A stretch of 64,000 bases of DNA from Tepidimonas sediminis (lineage in GTDB: Bacteria > Pseudomonadota > Gammaproteobacteria > Burkholderiales > Burkholderiaceae_C), in contig NZ_VJND01000007.1 in assembly GCF_007556605.1 (NCBI RefSeq), positions 62,001-126,000 of the forward strand, given 5' to 3'. Below are positions 12,303 to 21,801 of this stretch, piece by piece. A model generated the notes under the pieces. The model was not told where the DNA came from, searched no databases, and saw nothing but the letters and a program-made list of their open reading frames with translations. A program made the position numbers and the translations under genes. Every line of letters starts with the position of its first letter. The first letter of the stretch is position 1.

Positions 12303-13845
12303 AGCCGGCCAGGTGCCGGCGGCAGTGCTCGATGATCTCCTGTGCGCTGGCCTGCGCACCGGGCTTGAGCTCGATGAAGGCGCACGGGGTTTCGCCCCAG
12401 CGCGGGTCGGGCTTGGCCACCACCGCCGCGGCCTGCACGGCGGGGTGGCGGTACAGCACGTCCTCGATCTCGATCGAGGAGATGTTCTCGCCGCCGGAAA
12501 TGATGATGTCCTTGCTGCGATCCTTGATCTTGATGTAGCCGTCGGGGTGCTGCACCGCCAGGTCGCCGGTGTGGAACCAGCCGCCGGCGAAGGCCGCCGC
12601 CGTGGCCTCCGGGTTCTTCAGGTAGCCCTTCATCACGATGTTGCCGCGGAACATCACCTCGCCCATCGTCCGGCCGTCCCACGGCACCGGCTGCAGCGTC
12701 TCGGGGTCGAGCACGCGCGCGTCCTGTTGCAGGTGGTAGCGCACGCCCTGGCGCGCCTGCAGCCGCGCGCGCGCTTCCAGCGGCAGGGCCGCCCACTCGG
12801 GCTGTGGCGCGCAGACGGTGGCCGGGCCATAGACCTCGGTCAGGCCGTAGACGTGCGTCAGCTCGATGCCCATGGCCGCCATCGCCTCCAGCAGCGCCGC
12901 CGGTGGCGCCGAAGCGGCCACCATGCCGCGGATGCCGCGCGGCAGCCCGTGCTTGAGCTCCTGCGGCGCCTGCGCCAGCATCGCATGCACGATCGGCGCG
13001 CCGCAGTAGTGCGTCACGCCCCAGTGGCGCATGGCCTGCAGCACGGCGCCGGCCTCCACCTTGCGCAGGCAGACGTTGAGGCCGGCGCGCGCCGCCAGCG
13101 TCCACGGAAAGCACCAGCCGTTGCAGTGGAACATCGGCAGCGTCCACAGGTAGACCGGGTGACGCGGCATGTCCCACTCGAGGATGTTGGAGATGGCGTT
13201 GAGCGCGGCGCCGCGGTGGTGGTAGACCACGCCCTTGGGCAGGCCGGTGGTGCCGCTCGTGTAATTGAGCGCGATCGCGTCCCACTCGTCCCCCGGAGGA
13301 TCCCAGGGATGCAGCGGGTCGCCGCCGGCCAGGAACGTCTCGTAGTCGACGGCGTCGAGCGCGGCGGTCGGCGCGCCGAAGGCGTCGTCGCGCGTCTGGA
13401 TCAGCAGCAGCGGCTCGCGCCGGGCGCGCAGCGGCAGCGCCTGCGCCAGCAGCGCGCTGAACTCGGGGTCGACGATGACGGCGCGCGCCTCGCCGTGGTC
13501 CAGCATCCAGGCGATGGCGGCCGGCTCCAGCCGCGTGTTGAGGGCGTTGAGGACCGCGCCGGCCAGCGGTACACCGAAGTGCGCCTCCACCATCGGCGGC
13601 GTGTTGGGCAGCAGCACGGCCACGACGTCACCGCGCTGCACGCCGGCGGCGCGCAGCGCGCTGGCCAGGCGCCGGCAGCGCTCGGCGGTCTGCGCCCACG
13701 TGCGGCACAGGGCGCCGTCGCCGATGCCGTAGGCGATCGCGGGCAGCTCGGGATGAACCTCGGCGGCGCGCCGCAGGAAGTCCAGCGGCGTCAGCGGCGC
13801 GTGGTTGGCCGCGCAGCGCGGCAGGTCGTGGTCGGCGATCGGCAT
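12190..13845 (-). CDS. AMP-dependent acyl-CoA synthetase
   Basis: The 551-residue ANL-superfamily enzyme has the P-loop-like NYTSGTTGLPKGV near 190, the A5 motif VYGLTEVYG, the core GWFHTGDLA, the hinge IKDRSKDIIISGGENISSIEIE, and the catalytic C-terminal Lys in PKTSTGKIQK. It should activate a carboxylic acid to acyl-AMP and then acyl-CoA. It resembles medium-chain or FadD3-like enzymes; substrate is undetermined. The ATG at 13845 has GAGGAG upstream. The next gene on this strand starts upstream at 15517 and ends ~60 bp from this start, so co-transcription is possible. Its 3' end overlaps the nuclease gene on the other strand. Confidence 0.92.
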   Translation of the reverse strand: MPIADHDLPRCAANHAPLTPLDFLRRAAEVHPELPAIAYGIGDGALCRTWAQTAERCRRLASALRAAGVQRGDVVAVLLPNTPPMVEAHFGVPLAGAVLNALNTRLEPAAIAWMLDHGEARAVIVDPEFSALLAQALPLRARREPLLLIQTRDDAFGAPTAALDAVDYETFLAGGDPLHPWDPPGDEWDAIALNYTSGTTGLPKGVVYHHRGAALNAISNILEWDMPRHPVYLWTLPMFHCNGWCFPWTLAARAGLNVCLRKVEAGAVLQAMRHWGVTHYCGAPIVHAMLAQAPQELKHGLPRGIRGMVAASAPPAALLEAMAAMGIELTHVYGLTEVYGPATVCAPQPEWAALPLEARARLQARQGVRYHLQQDARVLDPETLQPVPWDGRTMGEVMFRGNIVMKGYLKNPEATAAAFAGGWFHTGDLAVQHPDGYIKIKDRSKDIIISGGENISSIEIEDVLYRHPAVQAAAVVAKPDPRWGETPCAFIELKPGAQASAQEIIEHCRRHLAGFKVPRAVEFGELPKTSTGKIQKFELRRRAGSVQAIDV

Positions 13846-13906
13846 CGTGGTGTCTCCTCTCGTTGTCTTGGGGGGGCGTCAGGCCCGCCTGGGGCGGGCC
13901 CCGGGG

Positions 13907-15517
13907 TCAGGGCAGCAGATCCGAGGCGGTCGGCAGCCAGCCGTGGGGCCACGCCGCCGGCAGCGCGCCGTGGGGCCACGCCGCCGGCAGCGCGCCGTGG
14001 GCCGCCACCGCCTCGGTGACGGCCGTCACGGTCGCTTCGGTGCCGGCATCGGCAGGCAAGGTGGCCAGCCGTGCGCCGAGCAGCCCGGCCAGCACGTCGC
14101 CGCTGCCGGCGGTGGCCAGCCAGCCGCTGCCGCTGGCGACGATGCGCGGCGTGGCGTCGGGCGCCGCCACCACCGTGCCGCTGCCCTTGAGCACGACGAT
14201 CGCGCGTGTGGCTTCGGCGAGCGCCTGCGCCGCCTCCAGCCGGCGCCGCTGCACCGCCGCCACGTCGCCGCCGAGCAGTCGCGCGGCTTCCAGCGGGTGG
14301 GGCGTCAGCACGGTCGTCCAACCGCGTGCGGCGCGTGCGTGCAGCCGTGCACGCCAGTCGGTGCCGTCGTCCGCGGCGGCCACCGCGCCGAGCGCACCCA
14401 GCGCATCGGCGTCCAGCACCAGCCGCGGCGCGCGCGCCAGCAGCGCCGGCAGCAGCGGTGCCAGCGCCTTCCCGCCGCCGCAGCCGGCCACGACCGCGGC
14501 GCGTTGCGGCAAGTCACCGTCGAGTGCCGCCGCGGCGGTGCGCAGCATCAGCGCCGGCTGGACGGCGTCGACGGCCGGGATGGCGTGCGCCGGTGCCGGC
14601 AGCCCGACCCACACCCGTCCGGCCCCGGCCCGCAGCGCGGCCCGGCCGGCCAGCAGCGCCGCGCCGGTCATGCCGACGCCTTCGTGCGCCGCGGGCGGCA
14701 CGCCGCCCAGCACCAGCACGTCGCCGCGGCGCCCCTTGTGGCTGGCGTGGTCGGCGCGCTGCCGGGCTGCGTGCGGCCAGCCGCCCGGCAGGGCAAGCCA
14801 CGCATCCGGCGGGGCCGCCGCGGCGTCCGCGCCGAGGTCGTCGAACCAGATCGCTGCACCGGCGGCGGCGCGGCCCAGGCCGGTGAACAGCCCGGGCTTG
14901 AGGGTCAACAGCGCCAGCGTGAGGCGCGGCCCGGCCGGCTGCGGCGGCGTGTCGGCCCACCAGTGGCCATGGTCGGCGTCGAGTCCGCTGGGCAGGTCGA
15001 CGCACAGCGTCGGCGCCGGGCACGCCTGCAGCCAGCGCAGCGCGGCCAGTGCCGCGCCCTGCAGCGGGCGGTCCAACCCCAGGCCGAACAGGGCGTCGAT
15101 CACCAGATCGGGTTCGGCTGCCGGGGGCTCGCCGATCAGCGCCACGCCCGCCGCGCGCGCCTGTGCCAGCGCCCAGCGGGCGTCGGGCGGCAGCCGCTCT
15201 TCGCAGCCGAGCCACCAGACCTCGACGCGCTCGCCAAAGCCGGCCTGGCACAGCCGCGCCGCCGCCAGCAGACCGTCGCCGCCGTTGTTGCCGCCACCGG
15301 CCAGCACCTGCACGTGGCGCGCGTGCGGCCGCCAGGCGCGCGCCAGCCGCGCCACGGCGGTGCCGGCGCGCTCCATCAGCGCGTGCGGGGGCAGCGTGGC
15401 GGCGGCCGTCTGCTCCAGGCGGCGGCTGGCCGCCGCCCCGTGCAGCGGCAACGGGCGCGCCGTGGCACCGTCCTCGGGTGCGCCGAGGTCAGGCAGGGGC
15501 AGGATGCGTCTCAGCAT
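13907..15517 (-). CDS. nnr: bifunctional NAD(P)H-hydrate epimerase / ADP-dependent NAD(P)H-hydrate dehydratase
   Basis: The 536-residue protein fuses YjeF_N (about 20-230, [16 protein letters not shown] and [10 protein letters not shown]) to a ribokinase-like C-terminal dehydratase (about 245-510, [44 protein letters not shown]). It repairs hydrated NAD(P)H: the epimerase interconverts R- and S-forms and the dehydratase restores NAD(P)H using ADP. Met at 15517 is chosen; a frame 62 codons longer would run through the rpsB promoter. The extreme C-terminus carries a duplicated nine-residue segment (PHGALPAAW twice) from a 27-bp tandem repeat. It is divergent from rpsB. Confidence 0.93.
   Translation of the reverse strand: MLRRILPLPDLGAPEDGATARPLPLHGAAASRRLEQTAAATLPPHALMERAGTAVARLARAWRPHARHVQVLAGGGNNGGDGLLAAARLCQAGFGERVEVWWLGCEERLPPDARWALAQARAAGVALIGEPPAAEPDLVIDALFGLGLDRPLQGAALAALRWLQACPAPTLCVDLPSGLDADHGHWWADTPPQPAGPRLTLALLTLKPGLFTGLGRAAAGAAIWFDDLGADAAAAPPDAWLALPGGWPHAARQRADHASHKGRRGDVLVLGGVPPAAHEGVGMTGAALLAGRAALRAGAGRVWVGLPAPAHAIPAVDAVQPALMLRTAAAALDGDLPQRAAVVAGCGGGKALAPLLPALLARAPRLVLDADALGALGAVAAADDGTDWRARLHARAARGWTTVLTPHPLEAARLLGGDVAAVQRRRLEAAQALAEATRAIVVLKGSGTVVAAPDATPRIVASGSGWLATAGSGDVLAGLLGARLATLPADAGTEATVTAVTEAVAAHGALPAAWPHGALPAAWPHGWLPTASDLLP
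13941..14002. repeat. 27-bp tandem repeat inside the nnr 3' end
   Basis: Two identical 27-bp copies occupy 13941-13967 and 13968-13994, followed by the start of a third (CCGTGGG). The unit is a multiple of three, so on the minus strand it adds nine residues per copy without changing frame. It lies after the last conserved dehydratase motif, where length change is tolerable. Confidence 0.95.
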
Positions 15518-15580
15518 CGTGTCCGCAGTATAGGCACGGGCCTGGCGTGGTGGTGATCCGAGATGTGCCCGGGGCGTCGA

Positions 15581-15589
15581 TGCTACAAT
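15581..15589 (+). promoter_or_regulatory. extended -10 promoter element of rpsB
   Basis: TGCTACAAT is a TGn-extended -10 hexamer 135 bp before the rpsB ATG. The same nine bases, in the same GATGCTACAATCC context, stand before carA at 32897. A good -35 box is not visible, which suits an extended -10 promoter. Confidence 0.6.
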
Positions 15590-15662
15590 CCCGAAGTTTT
15601 GCGCCGTCCCTGCAAGGGGGGGTGGCGCGGGACGAAATCGCGAGCCGGTCCTGTCCGGGTGT

Positions 15663-15679
15663 CGCGGCGAGGTGCCGCG
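15663..15679 (+). promoter_or_regulatory. hairpin in the rpsB leader
   Basis: CGCGGC-GAGGT-GCCGCG forms a six-base-pair stem with a five-base loop in the untranslated leader, ending 44 bases before the ATG. In E. coli the S2 protein represses its own mRNA through a leader structure. Whether this hairpin serves that role here is inference. Confidence 0.4.
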
Positions 15680-15723
15680 ATCGCGGGCCGGCTTCAGACC
15701 CAACCTTTGGAGAACCCTGCATC

Positions 15724-16464
15724 ATGCCCGTGTCCATGCGCGAAATGCTGGAAGCCGGTGTCCACTTCGGGCACCAGACGCGCTTCTGGAACCCGAAGAT
15801 GGCTCCCTACATCTTCGGCCATCGCAACAAGATCCACATCATCAACCTCGAAAAGACGGTGCCGATGTTCGAGGCGGCGTGCAAGTTCGTGCGCCAGCTG
15901 ACCGCCAACGGCGGCACCCTGCTGATGGTGGGTACCAAGCGGCAGTCGCGCGAGATCGTGGCCGCCGAGGCGCGGCGTGCCGGCGTGCCGTACGTCGAGC
16001 AGCGCTGGCTGGGCGGCATGCTGACCAACTTCAAGACCGTCAAGTCCTCGATCAAGCGCCTCAAGGACATGCAGGCCCAGCGTGAGGCCGGTCTGGAGAA
16101 CATGTCCAAGAAGGAGCAGCTGCTGTTCAACCGCGAGCTGGAAAAGCTCGAGCGTGACATCGGCGGCATCCAGGACATGAACACCCTGCCCGACGCCGTC
16201 TTCGTGATCGACGTCGGCTACCACAAGATCGCGGTGGCCGAGGCGAAGAAGCTCGGCATCCCGGTCATCGGCGTGGTCGATACCAACCACTCGCCCGAAG
16301 GGATCGACTACGTGATCCCCGGCAACGACGACTCGGCCAAGGCCGTGGCGATCTACGCCCGCGGCATCGCGGACGCCGTGCTGGAGGGCCGCAACGCCGC
16401 GCTGAGCGCGGTGGTGGAGGCTGCCGGCGCCGACGACGAGTTCGTCGAGGTGCAGGAGGCCTGA
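15724..16464 (+). CDS. rpsB: 30S ribosomal protein S2
   Basis: The 246-residue S2 protein opens with the conserved [20 protein letters not shown] and has [25 protein letters not shown], and [15 protein letters not shown] followed by [20 protein letters not shown]. It is part of the small subunit and is needed to assemble the mRNA entry region. The start has GGAG upstream and a ~135-base leader from a likely extended -10 promoter. tsf follows 160 bp later beyond an attenuator-like hairpin, the standard pairing. Length is normal. Confidence 0.99.
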   Translation: MPVSMREMLEAGVHFGHQTRFWNPKMAPYIFGHRNKIHIINLEKTVPMFEAACKFVRQLTANGGTLLMVGTKRQSREIVAAEARRAGVPYVEQRWLGGMLTNFKTVKSSIKRLKDMQAQREAGLENMSKKEQLLFNRELEKLERDIGGIQDMNTLPDAVFVIDVGYHKIAVAEAKKLGIPVIGVVDTNHSPEGIDYVIPGNDDSAKAVAIYARGIADAVLEGRNAALSAVVEAAGADDEFVEVQEA

Positions 16465-16494
16465 TCCGGCGCCGGCGTGCGCCGCTGCACCGCC

Positions 16495-16517
16495 AAGGGG
16501 CCTCGCAGCCCCTTTTT
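16495..16517 (+). terminator. intrinsic terminator/attenuator between rpsB and tsf
   Basis: AAGGGGC (16495-16501), a six-base loop and GCCCCTT (16508-16514) run into a T-tract (16513-16517). It lies 31 bp after the rpsB stop and 108 bp before tsf. Partial termination would let rpsB be transcribed more than tsf; a separate tsf promoter is not obvious. Confidence 0.75.
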
Positions 16518-16624
16518 CGCATCTGCCGGCGTCGCCGGGGTCGCGTCCTGGCGGCGTCACCGAAACGACATCCGCAACGCAGACGATTCCGGGTGGCCTG
16601 AGCGCCCCCAATTGGAGCAAGACG

Positions 16625-17521
16625 ATGGCAGCTATCACCGCCAGCATGGTCGCGGAACTCCGCGCCAAGACCGACGCCCCCATGATGGAGTGCAAGAAGG
16701 CCCTTGCCGAGGCCGACGGCAACATGGAGAAGGCCGAGGAAATCCTGCGCGTCAAGCTGGGCAACAAGGCCGGCAAGGCCGCCAGCCGCATCACCGCCGA
16801 GGGCATCGTGGCCGCGTACGTGGACGGCAGCACCGGCGCCCTGATCGAGGTCAACTGCGAGACCGATTTCGTCTCGAAGAACGAGCTGTTCGCCAACTTC
16901 GGTCAGGCGCTGGCGCGCCTGGTGGCCGAGCAGGCCCCGGCCGACGTGGCGGCGTTGTCGGCGCTGCCGCTGGCGATGGAGGGCTTCGGCCCCACGGTGG
17001 AGGACGTGCGCAAGGGTCTGATCGGCAAGATCGGCGAGAACATGACCATCCGCCGCTTCAAGCGCTACGCCGGCGGTGGCCAGCTGGCCGTCTACCTGCA
17101 CGGGGTGCGCATCGGCGTGATGGTCGAGTACGAGGGTGACGCCACTGCCGCCAAGGACGTGGCGATGCACATCGCGGCGATGAAGCCGGTGGCGCTGTCG
17201 GCCGCCGACGTCCCGGCCGAGCTGGTGGCCAAGGAGCGCTCGATCGCCGAACAGAAGGCCGCCGAATCGGGCAAGCCCGCCGAGATCGTCGCCAAGATGG
17301 TCGAGGGCGCCGTGCAGAAGTACCTCAAGGAGGTCGCGCTGCTGGACCAGGTGTTCGTCAAGGCCGCCGACGGCAAGCAGACCGTGGGCCAATACCTGAA
17401 GGGGGCTGGCACCACCGTCAAGGGCTTCACGCTGTTCGTGGTCGGCGAGGGCATCGAGAAGAAGCAGGACGACTTCGCGGCCGAGGTGGCCGCGCAGGTG
17501 GCCGCCGCGCAGAAAGCCTGA
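16625..17521 (+). CDS. tsf: translation elongation factor Ts
   Basis: The 298-residue EF-Ts starts with the conserved [20 protein letters not shown] segment (UBA-like domain), including [19 protein letters not shown]; the EF-Tu nucleotide-exchange core follows with [16 protein letters not shown] at ~75-92. Two dimerisation subdomains extend to the C-terminus. It recycles EF-Tu-GDP to the GTP form. Length is normal for proteobacteria. A strong terminator lies just after its stop, separating the rpsB-tsf unit from pyrH. Confidence 0.99.
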   Translation: MAAITASMVAELRAKTDAPMMECKKALAEADGNMEKAEEILRVKLGNKAGKAASRITAEGIVAAYVDGSTGALIEVNCETDFVSKNELFANFGQALARLVAEQAPADVAALSALPLAMEGFGPTVEDVRKGLIGKIGENMTIRRFKRYAGGGQLAVYLHGVRIGVMVEYEGDATAAKDVAMHIAAMKPVALSAADVPAELVAKERSIAEQKAAESGKPAEIVAKMVEGAVQKYLKEVALLDQVFVKAADGKQTVGQYLKGAGTTVKGFTLFVVGEGIEKKQDDFAAEVAAQVAAAQKA

Positions 17522-17540
17522 CCGGCCGCTCCCTCGCCGA

Positions 17541-17574
17541 GGGCCGGCTCCCGTCGTGGGAGGCCGGCCCTTTT
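17541..17574 (+). terminator. intrinsic terminator after tsf
   Basis: A G+C-rich stem (GGGCCGGCTCCC against GGGAGGCCGGCCC, with a one-base bulge) and a five-base loop is followed by TTTT at 17571-17574, starting 20 bp after the tsf stop. It marks the end of the rpsB-tsf unit. Confidence 0.85.
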
Positions 17575-17601
17575 CGCAGCCCCGCGCCCCGGCGCGGCCC
17601 G

Positions 17602-17607
17602 TACAAT
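17602..17607 (+). promoter_or_regulatory. candidate pyrH -10 element
   Basis: TACAAT, in the context CGTACAATCGCCG, lies 28 bp before the pyrH ATG and just after the tsf terminator, the right place to start a new transcript for the pyrH-frr-uppS run. No clear -35 box is seen. Confidence 0.5.
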
Positions 17608-17634
17608 CGCCGTCCAACCGCACCCACCGATCCC

Positions 17635-18345
17635 ATGCCCGCTCTGCAACGCATCCTCCTGAAGCTTTCCGGTGAAGCCCTGATGGGCGACGAGGCGTTC
17701 GGCATCCACCGCGGCACGCTGGAGCGCATCGTCGCCGAGGTGGCCGACGTCGCCCATCTGGGCGTGCAGGTCGCCATCGTGATCGGTGGCGGCAACCTGT
17801 TTCGCGGCGTGGCCGGCGGCGCCTTCGGCATGGACCGTGCCACCGCCGACTACATGGGCATGCTGGCCACGGTGATGAACGCGCTGGCGCTGGGTGACAC
17901 CCTGGAGCGCGCCGGCGTGCGCGCGCGCGTGATGTCGGCCATCGCCATCGACCAGGTGGTCGAGCCGTACGTGCGGCCCAAGGCGCTGCAGTACCTGGAG
18001 GAGGGCAAGGTGGTGGTGTTCGCGGCCGGCACCGGCAACCCGTTCTTCACCACCGACACCGCCGCGGCGCTGCGCGGCGCCGAGATCGGCGCGCAGCTGG
18101 TGCTGAAGGCCACCAAGGTCGACGGGGTCTACACCGCAGACCCGAAGAAGGATCCCGAGGCGCGGCGCTACCAGCGCATCAGCTTCGACGAGGCCATGGT
18201 GCGCCAGCTGCAGGTCATGGACGCGACGGCGTTTGCGCTGTGCCGCGACCAGAACCTGCCGGTGCGCGTGTTCTCGATCTTCAAGCCCGGCGCGCTCAAG
18301 CGCGTGGTCATGGGTGAGGACGAGGGCACGCTGGTGCACGTCTGA
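17635..18345 (+). CDS. pyrH: uridylate kinase (UMP kinase)
   Basis: The 236-residue amino-acid-kinase-fold enzyme phosphorylates UMP to UDP in pyrimidine nucleotide synthesis. Motifs seen are [11 protein letters not shown] near residue 8, [11 protein letters not shown] at ~49, [15 protein letters not shown], and [17 protein letters not shown] at ~135, then [17 protein letters not shown]. The bacterial enzyme is a hexamer unrelated to eukaryotic UMP/CMP kinases. It starts a new unit after the tsf terminator and is followed by frr 29 bp later. Confidence 0.99.
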   Translation: MPALQRILLKLSGEALMGDEAFGIHRGTLERIVAEVADVAHLGVQVAIVIGGGNLFRGVAGGAFGMDRATADYMGMLATVMNALALGDTLERAGVRARVMSAIAIDQVVEPYVRPKALQYLEEGKVVVFAAGTGNPFFTTDTAAALRGAEIGAQLVLKATKVDGVYTADPKKDPEARRYQRISFDEAMVRQLQVMDATAFALCRDQNLPVRVFSIFKPGALKRVVMGEDEGTLVHV

Positions 18346-18374
18346 CGTTCCACGTTTGCGAGAGGCCTGTCCCG

Positions 18375-18938
18375 ATGAGCAGCATCCCCGAGATCAAGAA
18401 AACCGCCGAGCAGAAGATGCAGCAGTCGCTGGAGGCGCTGCGCGCCAACCTGGCCAAGGTGCGCACCGGCCGCGCCAACCCGGCGCTGCTGGACACCGTG
18501 CAGGTGGAGTACTACGGCGCGATGGTGCCGATCAGCCAGGTGGCCAACCTGTCGGTGCTGGACGCGCGCACGATTGGCGTGGCGCCATGGGAAAAGGGCA
18601 TGGGCGCCAAGATCGAGAAGGCCATCCGCGAGTCCGACCTCGGCCTGAATCCGGCCTCGCACGGTGACCTGATCCGCGTGCCCATTCCGCCGATGACCGA
18701 GGAGCGCCGCCGCGAGCTGGTCAAGGTCGTCAAGGCCGAAGGTGAGCATGCCAAGGTGGCGATCCGCAACCTGCGCCGCGATGCCAACGAGCACGTCAAG
18801 CGTCTGGTCAAGGACAAGCTCGCCTCCGAGGACGAGGAGCGCCGTGCGCAGGACGACATCCAGAAGCTGACCGATCGCATGATCGCCGAGGTCGACAAGA
18901 TGGTGGCGGCCAAGGAGGCCGACATCATGTCGATCTGA
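18375..18938 (+). CDS. frr: ribosome recycling factor
   Basis: The 187-residue RRF is of standard length (~185). It has [13 protein letters not shown] near residue 29, the [14 protein letters not shown] segment, and the C-terminal helical bundle with [20 protein letters not shown] and [18 protein letters not shown]. With EF-G it splits post-termination ribosomes. It lies between pyrH and uppS in the usual order, and the uppS start is only 22 bp after its stop. Confidence 0.99.
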   Translation: MSSIPEIKKTAEQKMQQSLEALRANLAKVRTGRANPALLDTVQVEYYGAMVPISQVANLSVLDARTIGVAPWEKGMGAKIEKAIRESDLGLNPASHGDLIRVPIPPMTEERRRELVKVVKAEGEHAKVAIRNLRRDANEHVKRLVKDKLASEDEERRAQDDIQKLTDRMIAEVDKMVAAKEADIMSI

Positions 18939-18960
18939 GACGGTCTGTCTCTTCCGCGAC

Positions 18961-19692
18961 GTGAACGCGACCGACCAGCCCGCCACCGGCGTCGTGCCGG
19001 CCCACGTGGCCATCGTGATGGACGGCAACGGCCGCTGGGCGCGCCAGCGGCTGCTGCCGCGTGTGGCGGGCCACCGCGCCGGCATGGAGGCGCTGCGGCG
19101 CACGCTGACGCATGCGGTGCGCCGCGGCGTGCGCGTGCTGACGGTGTTTGCCTTCTCGTCGGAGAACTGGGCCCGTCCGCCCGATGAGGTGGCGGCGATC
19201 CTGCGCCTGCTGGGCCAGGCGCTGATCGACGAGGTGCCCCGCCTGCACGAGGCTGGCGTGCGGCTGCGCGTCGTCGGCGCGCGCGAGGGCCTGGAGCCGG
19301 CGCTGGTGGACGGCATCGCCGAAGCGGAGCGCCGCACCGCGGCCAATACGGCGCTCACGCTCAACGTCTGCTTCAACTACGGCGGACGCTGGGACATCGT
19401 TCAGGCGGCGCGGCGCCTCGCCGAGACCGGAGCGCCGATCACCGAGCGCACGCTGGCCGAGGCGCTGGCGCTGGCGCACGTGCCGGATCCGGATCTGGTC
19501 ATCCGCACGGGCGGCGAGCAGCGCATCAGCAACTTCGTGCTGTGGCAGCTGGCCTACAGCGAGCTGTTCTTCACCGACTGTCTGTGGCCGGCTTTCGACG
19601 AGGCCGAGTTCGACCGCGCGCTGGCCGCCTACGCCCGGCGCCAGCGGCGCTTCGGCCGTACGCCGGAGCAGGTGGCGGCGCCGGCGGCCTGA
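18961..19692 (+). CDS. uppS: undecaprenyl diphosphate synthase
   Basis: The 243-residue cis-prenyltransferase adds isopentenyl units to make C55-PP, the lipid carrier for peptidoglycan and O-antigen. Signature motifs are [13 protein letters not shown] at ~18-30, [12 protein letters not shown] at ~61-72, [13 protein letters not shown] at ~137, and [21 protein letters not shown] near 180-200. The first codon is GTG at 18961; the conserved core starts soon after it and no better upstream start exists before the frr stop. It is followed by cdsA. Confidence 0.97.
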   Translation: MNATDQPATGVVPAHVAIVMDGNGRWARQRLLPRVAGHRAGMEALRRTLTHAVRRGVRVLTVFAFSSENWARPPDEVAAILRLLGQALIDEVPRLHEAGVRLRVVGAREGLEPALVDGIAEAERRTAANTALTLNVCFNYGGRWDIVQAARRLAETGAPITERTLAEALALAHVPDPDLVIRTGGEQRISNFVLWQLAYSELFFTDCLWPAFDEAEFDRALAAYARRQRRFGRTPEQVAAPAA

Positions 19693-19722
19693 GTCCACGG
19701 CACGGGGCCACGGGAGCAGGGT

Positions 19723-20577
19723 GTGCTGCGGTTGCGCGTGATCACGGCGGTGGTGCTGCTGGCGCTGCTGCTGCCGCCGCTGTTCCATCCCGGCTCCAGC
19801 GCGCCGTTCGCCGCCGTGACGTTGCCGCTGATGGGAGCGGCGGCGTGGGAGTGGGGGCGCCTGGCGGGCCTGGGGGAGGCGGCGGCGCGCTGGACGGCGG
19901 TGCCGGGGGCGCTGGTGCTGGGCGGCCTGTGGTGGCTGACCGGCGGGGCGCCGCTGCCGGGCTGGGCGTGGACGGCCGCGACGGTGGCGTGGGGCGTCGG
20001 GCTGGTGGTGGTGCTGCGTACCGGCATCGAGGCCTGGGGGAGGTGGCCGCGCGGCCTGCGCCTCGGGGTGGGCTGGCTGGCGCTGGCGCTGGCGTGGTGG
20101 GCGCTGATCACGTTGCACGCCCTCGGGGCCGGCGTGCTGCTCGGGGCGTTGCTGCTGGTCTGGGCGGCCGACATCGCGGCCTACTTCGGCGGCCGTGCGT
20201 GGGGGCGCCGCAAGCTGGCACCGCGCATCAGCCCGGGCAAGAGCTGGGAGGGCGCGCTGTGCGGCGGGCTGGCCGTGCTGGCGCTGGCCGCCGGGTGGGT
20301 GGCGCTGGGGCGGGCGCTGGGTGGCTGGTGGGCGCAGGGGCTGTTCCCGCGCCTGTGGGCGGGCGGCGCGTGGGCCGCCGTGCCGTGGCTGGTGCTGCTG
20401 ACGGGGCTCAGCGTGGCTGGCGACCTGTTCGAGTCGCTGGTCAAGCGCAGCGCCGGCGTGAAGGATTCGAGCGGCCTGCTGCCGGGCCACGGCGGCGTGC
20501 TGGACCGCATCGACGCGCTGCTGCCGGTGCTGCCGGCCGTGCTGGCGGCGCTGGCTTGGCAGGGAGGCCGCGCATGA
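19723..20577 (+). CDS. cdsA: phosphatidate cytidylyltransferase (CDP-diglyceride synthase)
   Basis: The 284-residue inner-membrane protein has at least seven hydrophobic segments and the C-terminal CdsA signature [20 protein letters not shown], followed by [11 protein letters not shown]. It makes CDP-diacylglycerol from phosphatidate and CTP for phospholipid synthesis. The start is GTG at 19723. Its stop overlaps the dxr ATG (ATGA), indicating coupled translation. Codon use is extremely G-rich and the protein is rich in Trp, Gly and Ala. Confidence 0.96.
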   Translation: MLRLRVITAVVLLALLLPPLFHPGSSAPFAAVTLPLMGAAAWEWGRLAGLGEAAARWTAVPGALVLGGLWWLTGGAPLPGWAWTAATVAWGVGLVVVLRTGIEAWGRWPRGLRLGVGWLALALAWWALITLHALGAGVLLGALLLVWAADIAAYFGGRAWGRRKLAPRISPGKSWEGALCGGLAVLALAAGWVALGRALGGWWAQGLFPRLWAGGAWAAVPWLVLLTGLSVAGDLFESLVKRSAGVKDSSGLLPGHGGVLDRIDALLPVLPAVLAALAWQGGRA

Positions 20578-21764
20578 CGGTGAGGAGGCGGTTGCGGCTG
20601 GCCATCCTGGGGGCCACCGGTTCCATCGGCAGCAGCACGCTCGACGTGGTGGCGCGCCACCCGGATCGCTTCGAGGTGGTGGCGTTGAGCGCGCAGCGCC
20701 AGGCGGAAGCGCTGGCGGAGCTGTGCGCGCGTTTTCGCCCGCGCTGGGCGGTGATCGGCGCGGCGCAGGCGCCGGCGCTGCAGGCGGCGCTGGCGCAGCG
20801 TGGCGTGACCGGGGTGGAGGTGCTGGCGGGGCCGGCGGCGCTGCCGGTGGTGGCTGCCGCGCCCGAGGTCGACGCGGTGATGGCCGCCATCGTCGGCGCG
20901 GCCGGGCTGGCGCCGTGCCTGGCGGCGGCGCGCGCCGGCAAGCGGCTGCTGCTGGCCAACAAGGAGGCGCTGGTGGTCGGCGGCGAGGTGTTCCTGCGCG
21001 CGGTGCGCGAGGGTGGGGCGACCCTCCTGCCGATCGACAGCGAGCACTCGGCGGTGTTTCAGGCGCTGCCCGAGGATCCGGCGACCTGGCCCGAACGCGT
21101 CGACAAGATCGTGCTGACGGCCTCCGGCGGGCCGTTTCGCACGCGCGATCCGGCGACCTTCGCCGAGGTCACGCCCGAGCAGGCCTGCGCGCACCCCAAC
21201 TGGGTCATGGGGCGCAAGATCTCGGTGGATTCGGCCACGATGATGAACAAGGCGCTGGAGGTGATCGAGGCGCGCTACCTGTTCGGGCTGGAGCCGCAGC
21301 GCATCGACGTCGTCGTGCACCCGCAGAGCGTGGTGCATTCGATGGTGCAGTACCGCGACGGCTCGGTGGTGGCGCAGCTGGGCACGCCCGACATGCGCGT
21401 GCCCATCGCCTATGGCCTGAGCTGGCCCGAGCGCATCGCCTCGGGTGCGGCACCGTTGGACTTCACGCGGCTGGGAGCGTTGACGTTCGAGGCGCCGGAT
21501 GCGGCCCGCTTCCCCGGCCTCGGACTGGCGTGGGAGGCGCTGCACGCGCCCTCGGGTACCACCGCGGTGCTCAACGCCGCCAACGAGGTCGCGGTGGCGG
21601 CCTTCCTCGACGGGCGGCTGCGTTTCGACCGGATCCACGCCGTCAACCGTGCGACGCTGGAGAGCTTCGTGCCACCGCCGCCGGCCGGGCTGGAGGATCT
21701 GCTGGCCATCGACGCCGAGGCGCGCGCCGTGGCCGCGCGCTGGGTCGGGCACTACGGGCGTTGA
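20574..21764 (+). CDS. dxr: 1-deoxy-D-xylulose 5-phosphate reductoisomerase
   Basis: The 396-residue second enzyme of the MEP isoprenoid pathway converts DXP to MEP with NADPH and a divalent metal. Motifs are [20 protein letters not shown] at the N-terminus, [12 protein letters not shown] near 125, [13 protein letters not shown] with the metal-binding region, and [20 protein letters not shown] with EVIEARYLF. Start ATG overlaps the cdsA stop and has AGGGAGG just upstream. It feeds the precursor pathway used by UppS two genes earlier. Confidence 0.98.
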   Translation: MTVRRRLRLAILGATGSIGSSTLDVVARHPDRFEVVALSAQRQAEALAELCARFRPRWAVIGAAQAPALQAALAQRGVTGVEVLAGPAALPVVAAAPEVDAVMAAIVGAAGLAPCLAAARAGKRLLLANKEALVVGGEVFLRAVREGGATLLPIDSEHSAVFQALPEDPATWPERVDKIVLTASGGPFRTRDPATFAEVTPEQACAHPNWVMGRKISVDSATMMNKALEVIEARYLFGLEPQRIDVVVHPQSVVHSMVQYRDGSVVAQLGTPDMRVPIAYGLSWPERIASGAAPLDFTRLGALTFEAPDAARFPGLGLAWEALHAPSGTTAVLNAANEVAVAAFLDGRLRFDRIHAVNRATLESFVPPPPAGLEDLLAIDAEARAVAARWVGHYGR

Positions 21765-21801
21765 CCGGCGCGGCGGACGCCGGCGTGTCACACTAGGGTC
21801 C

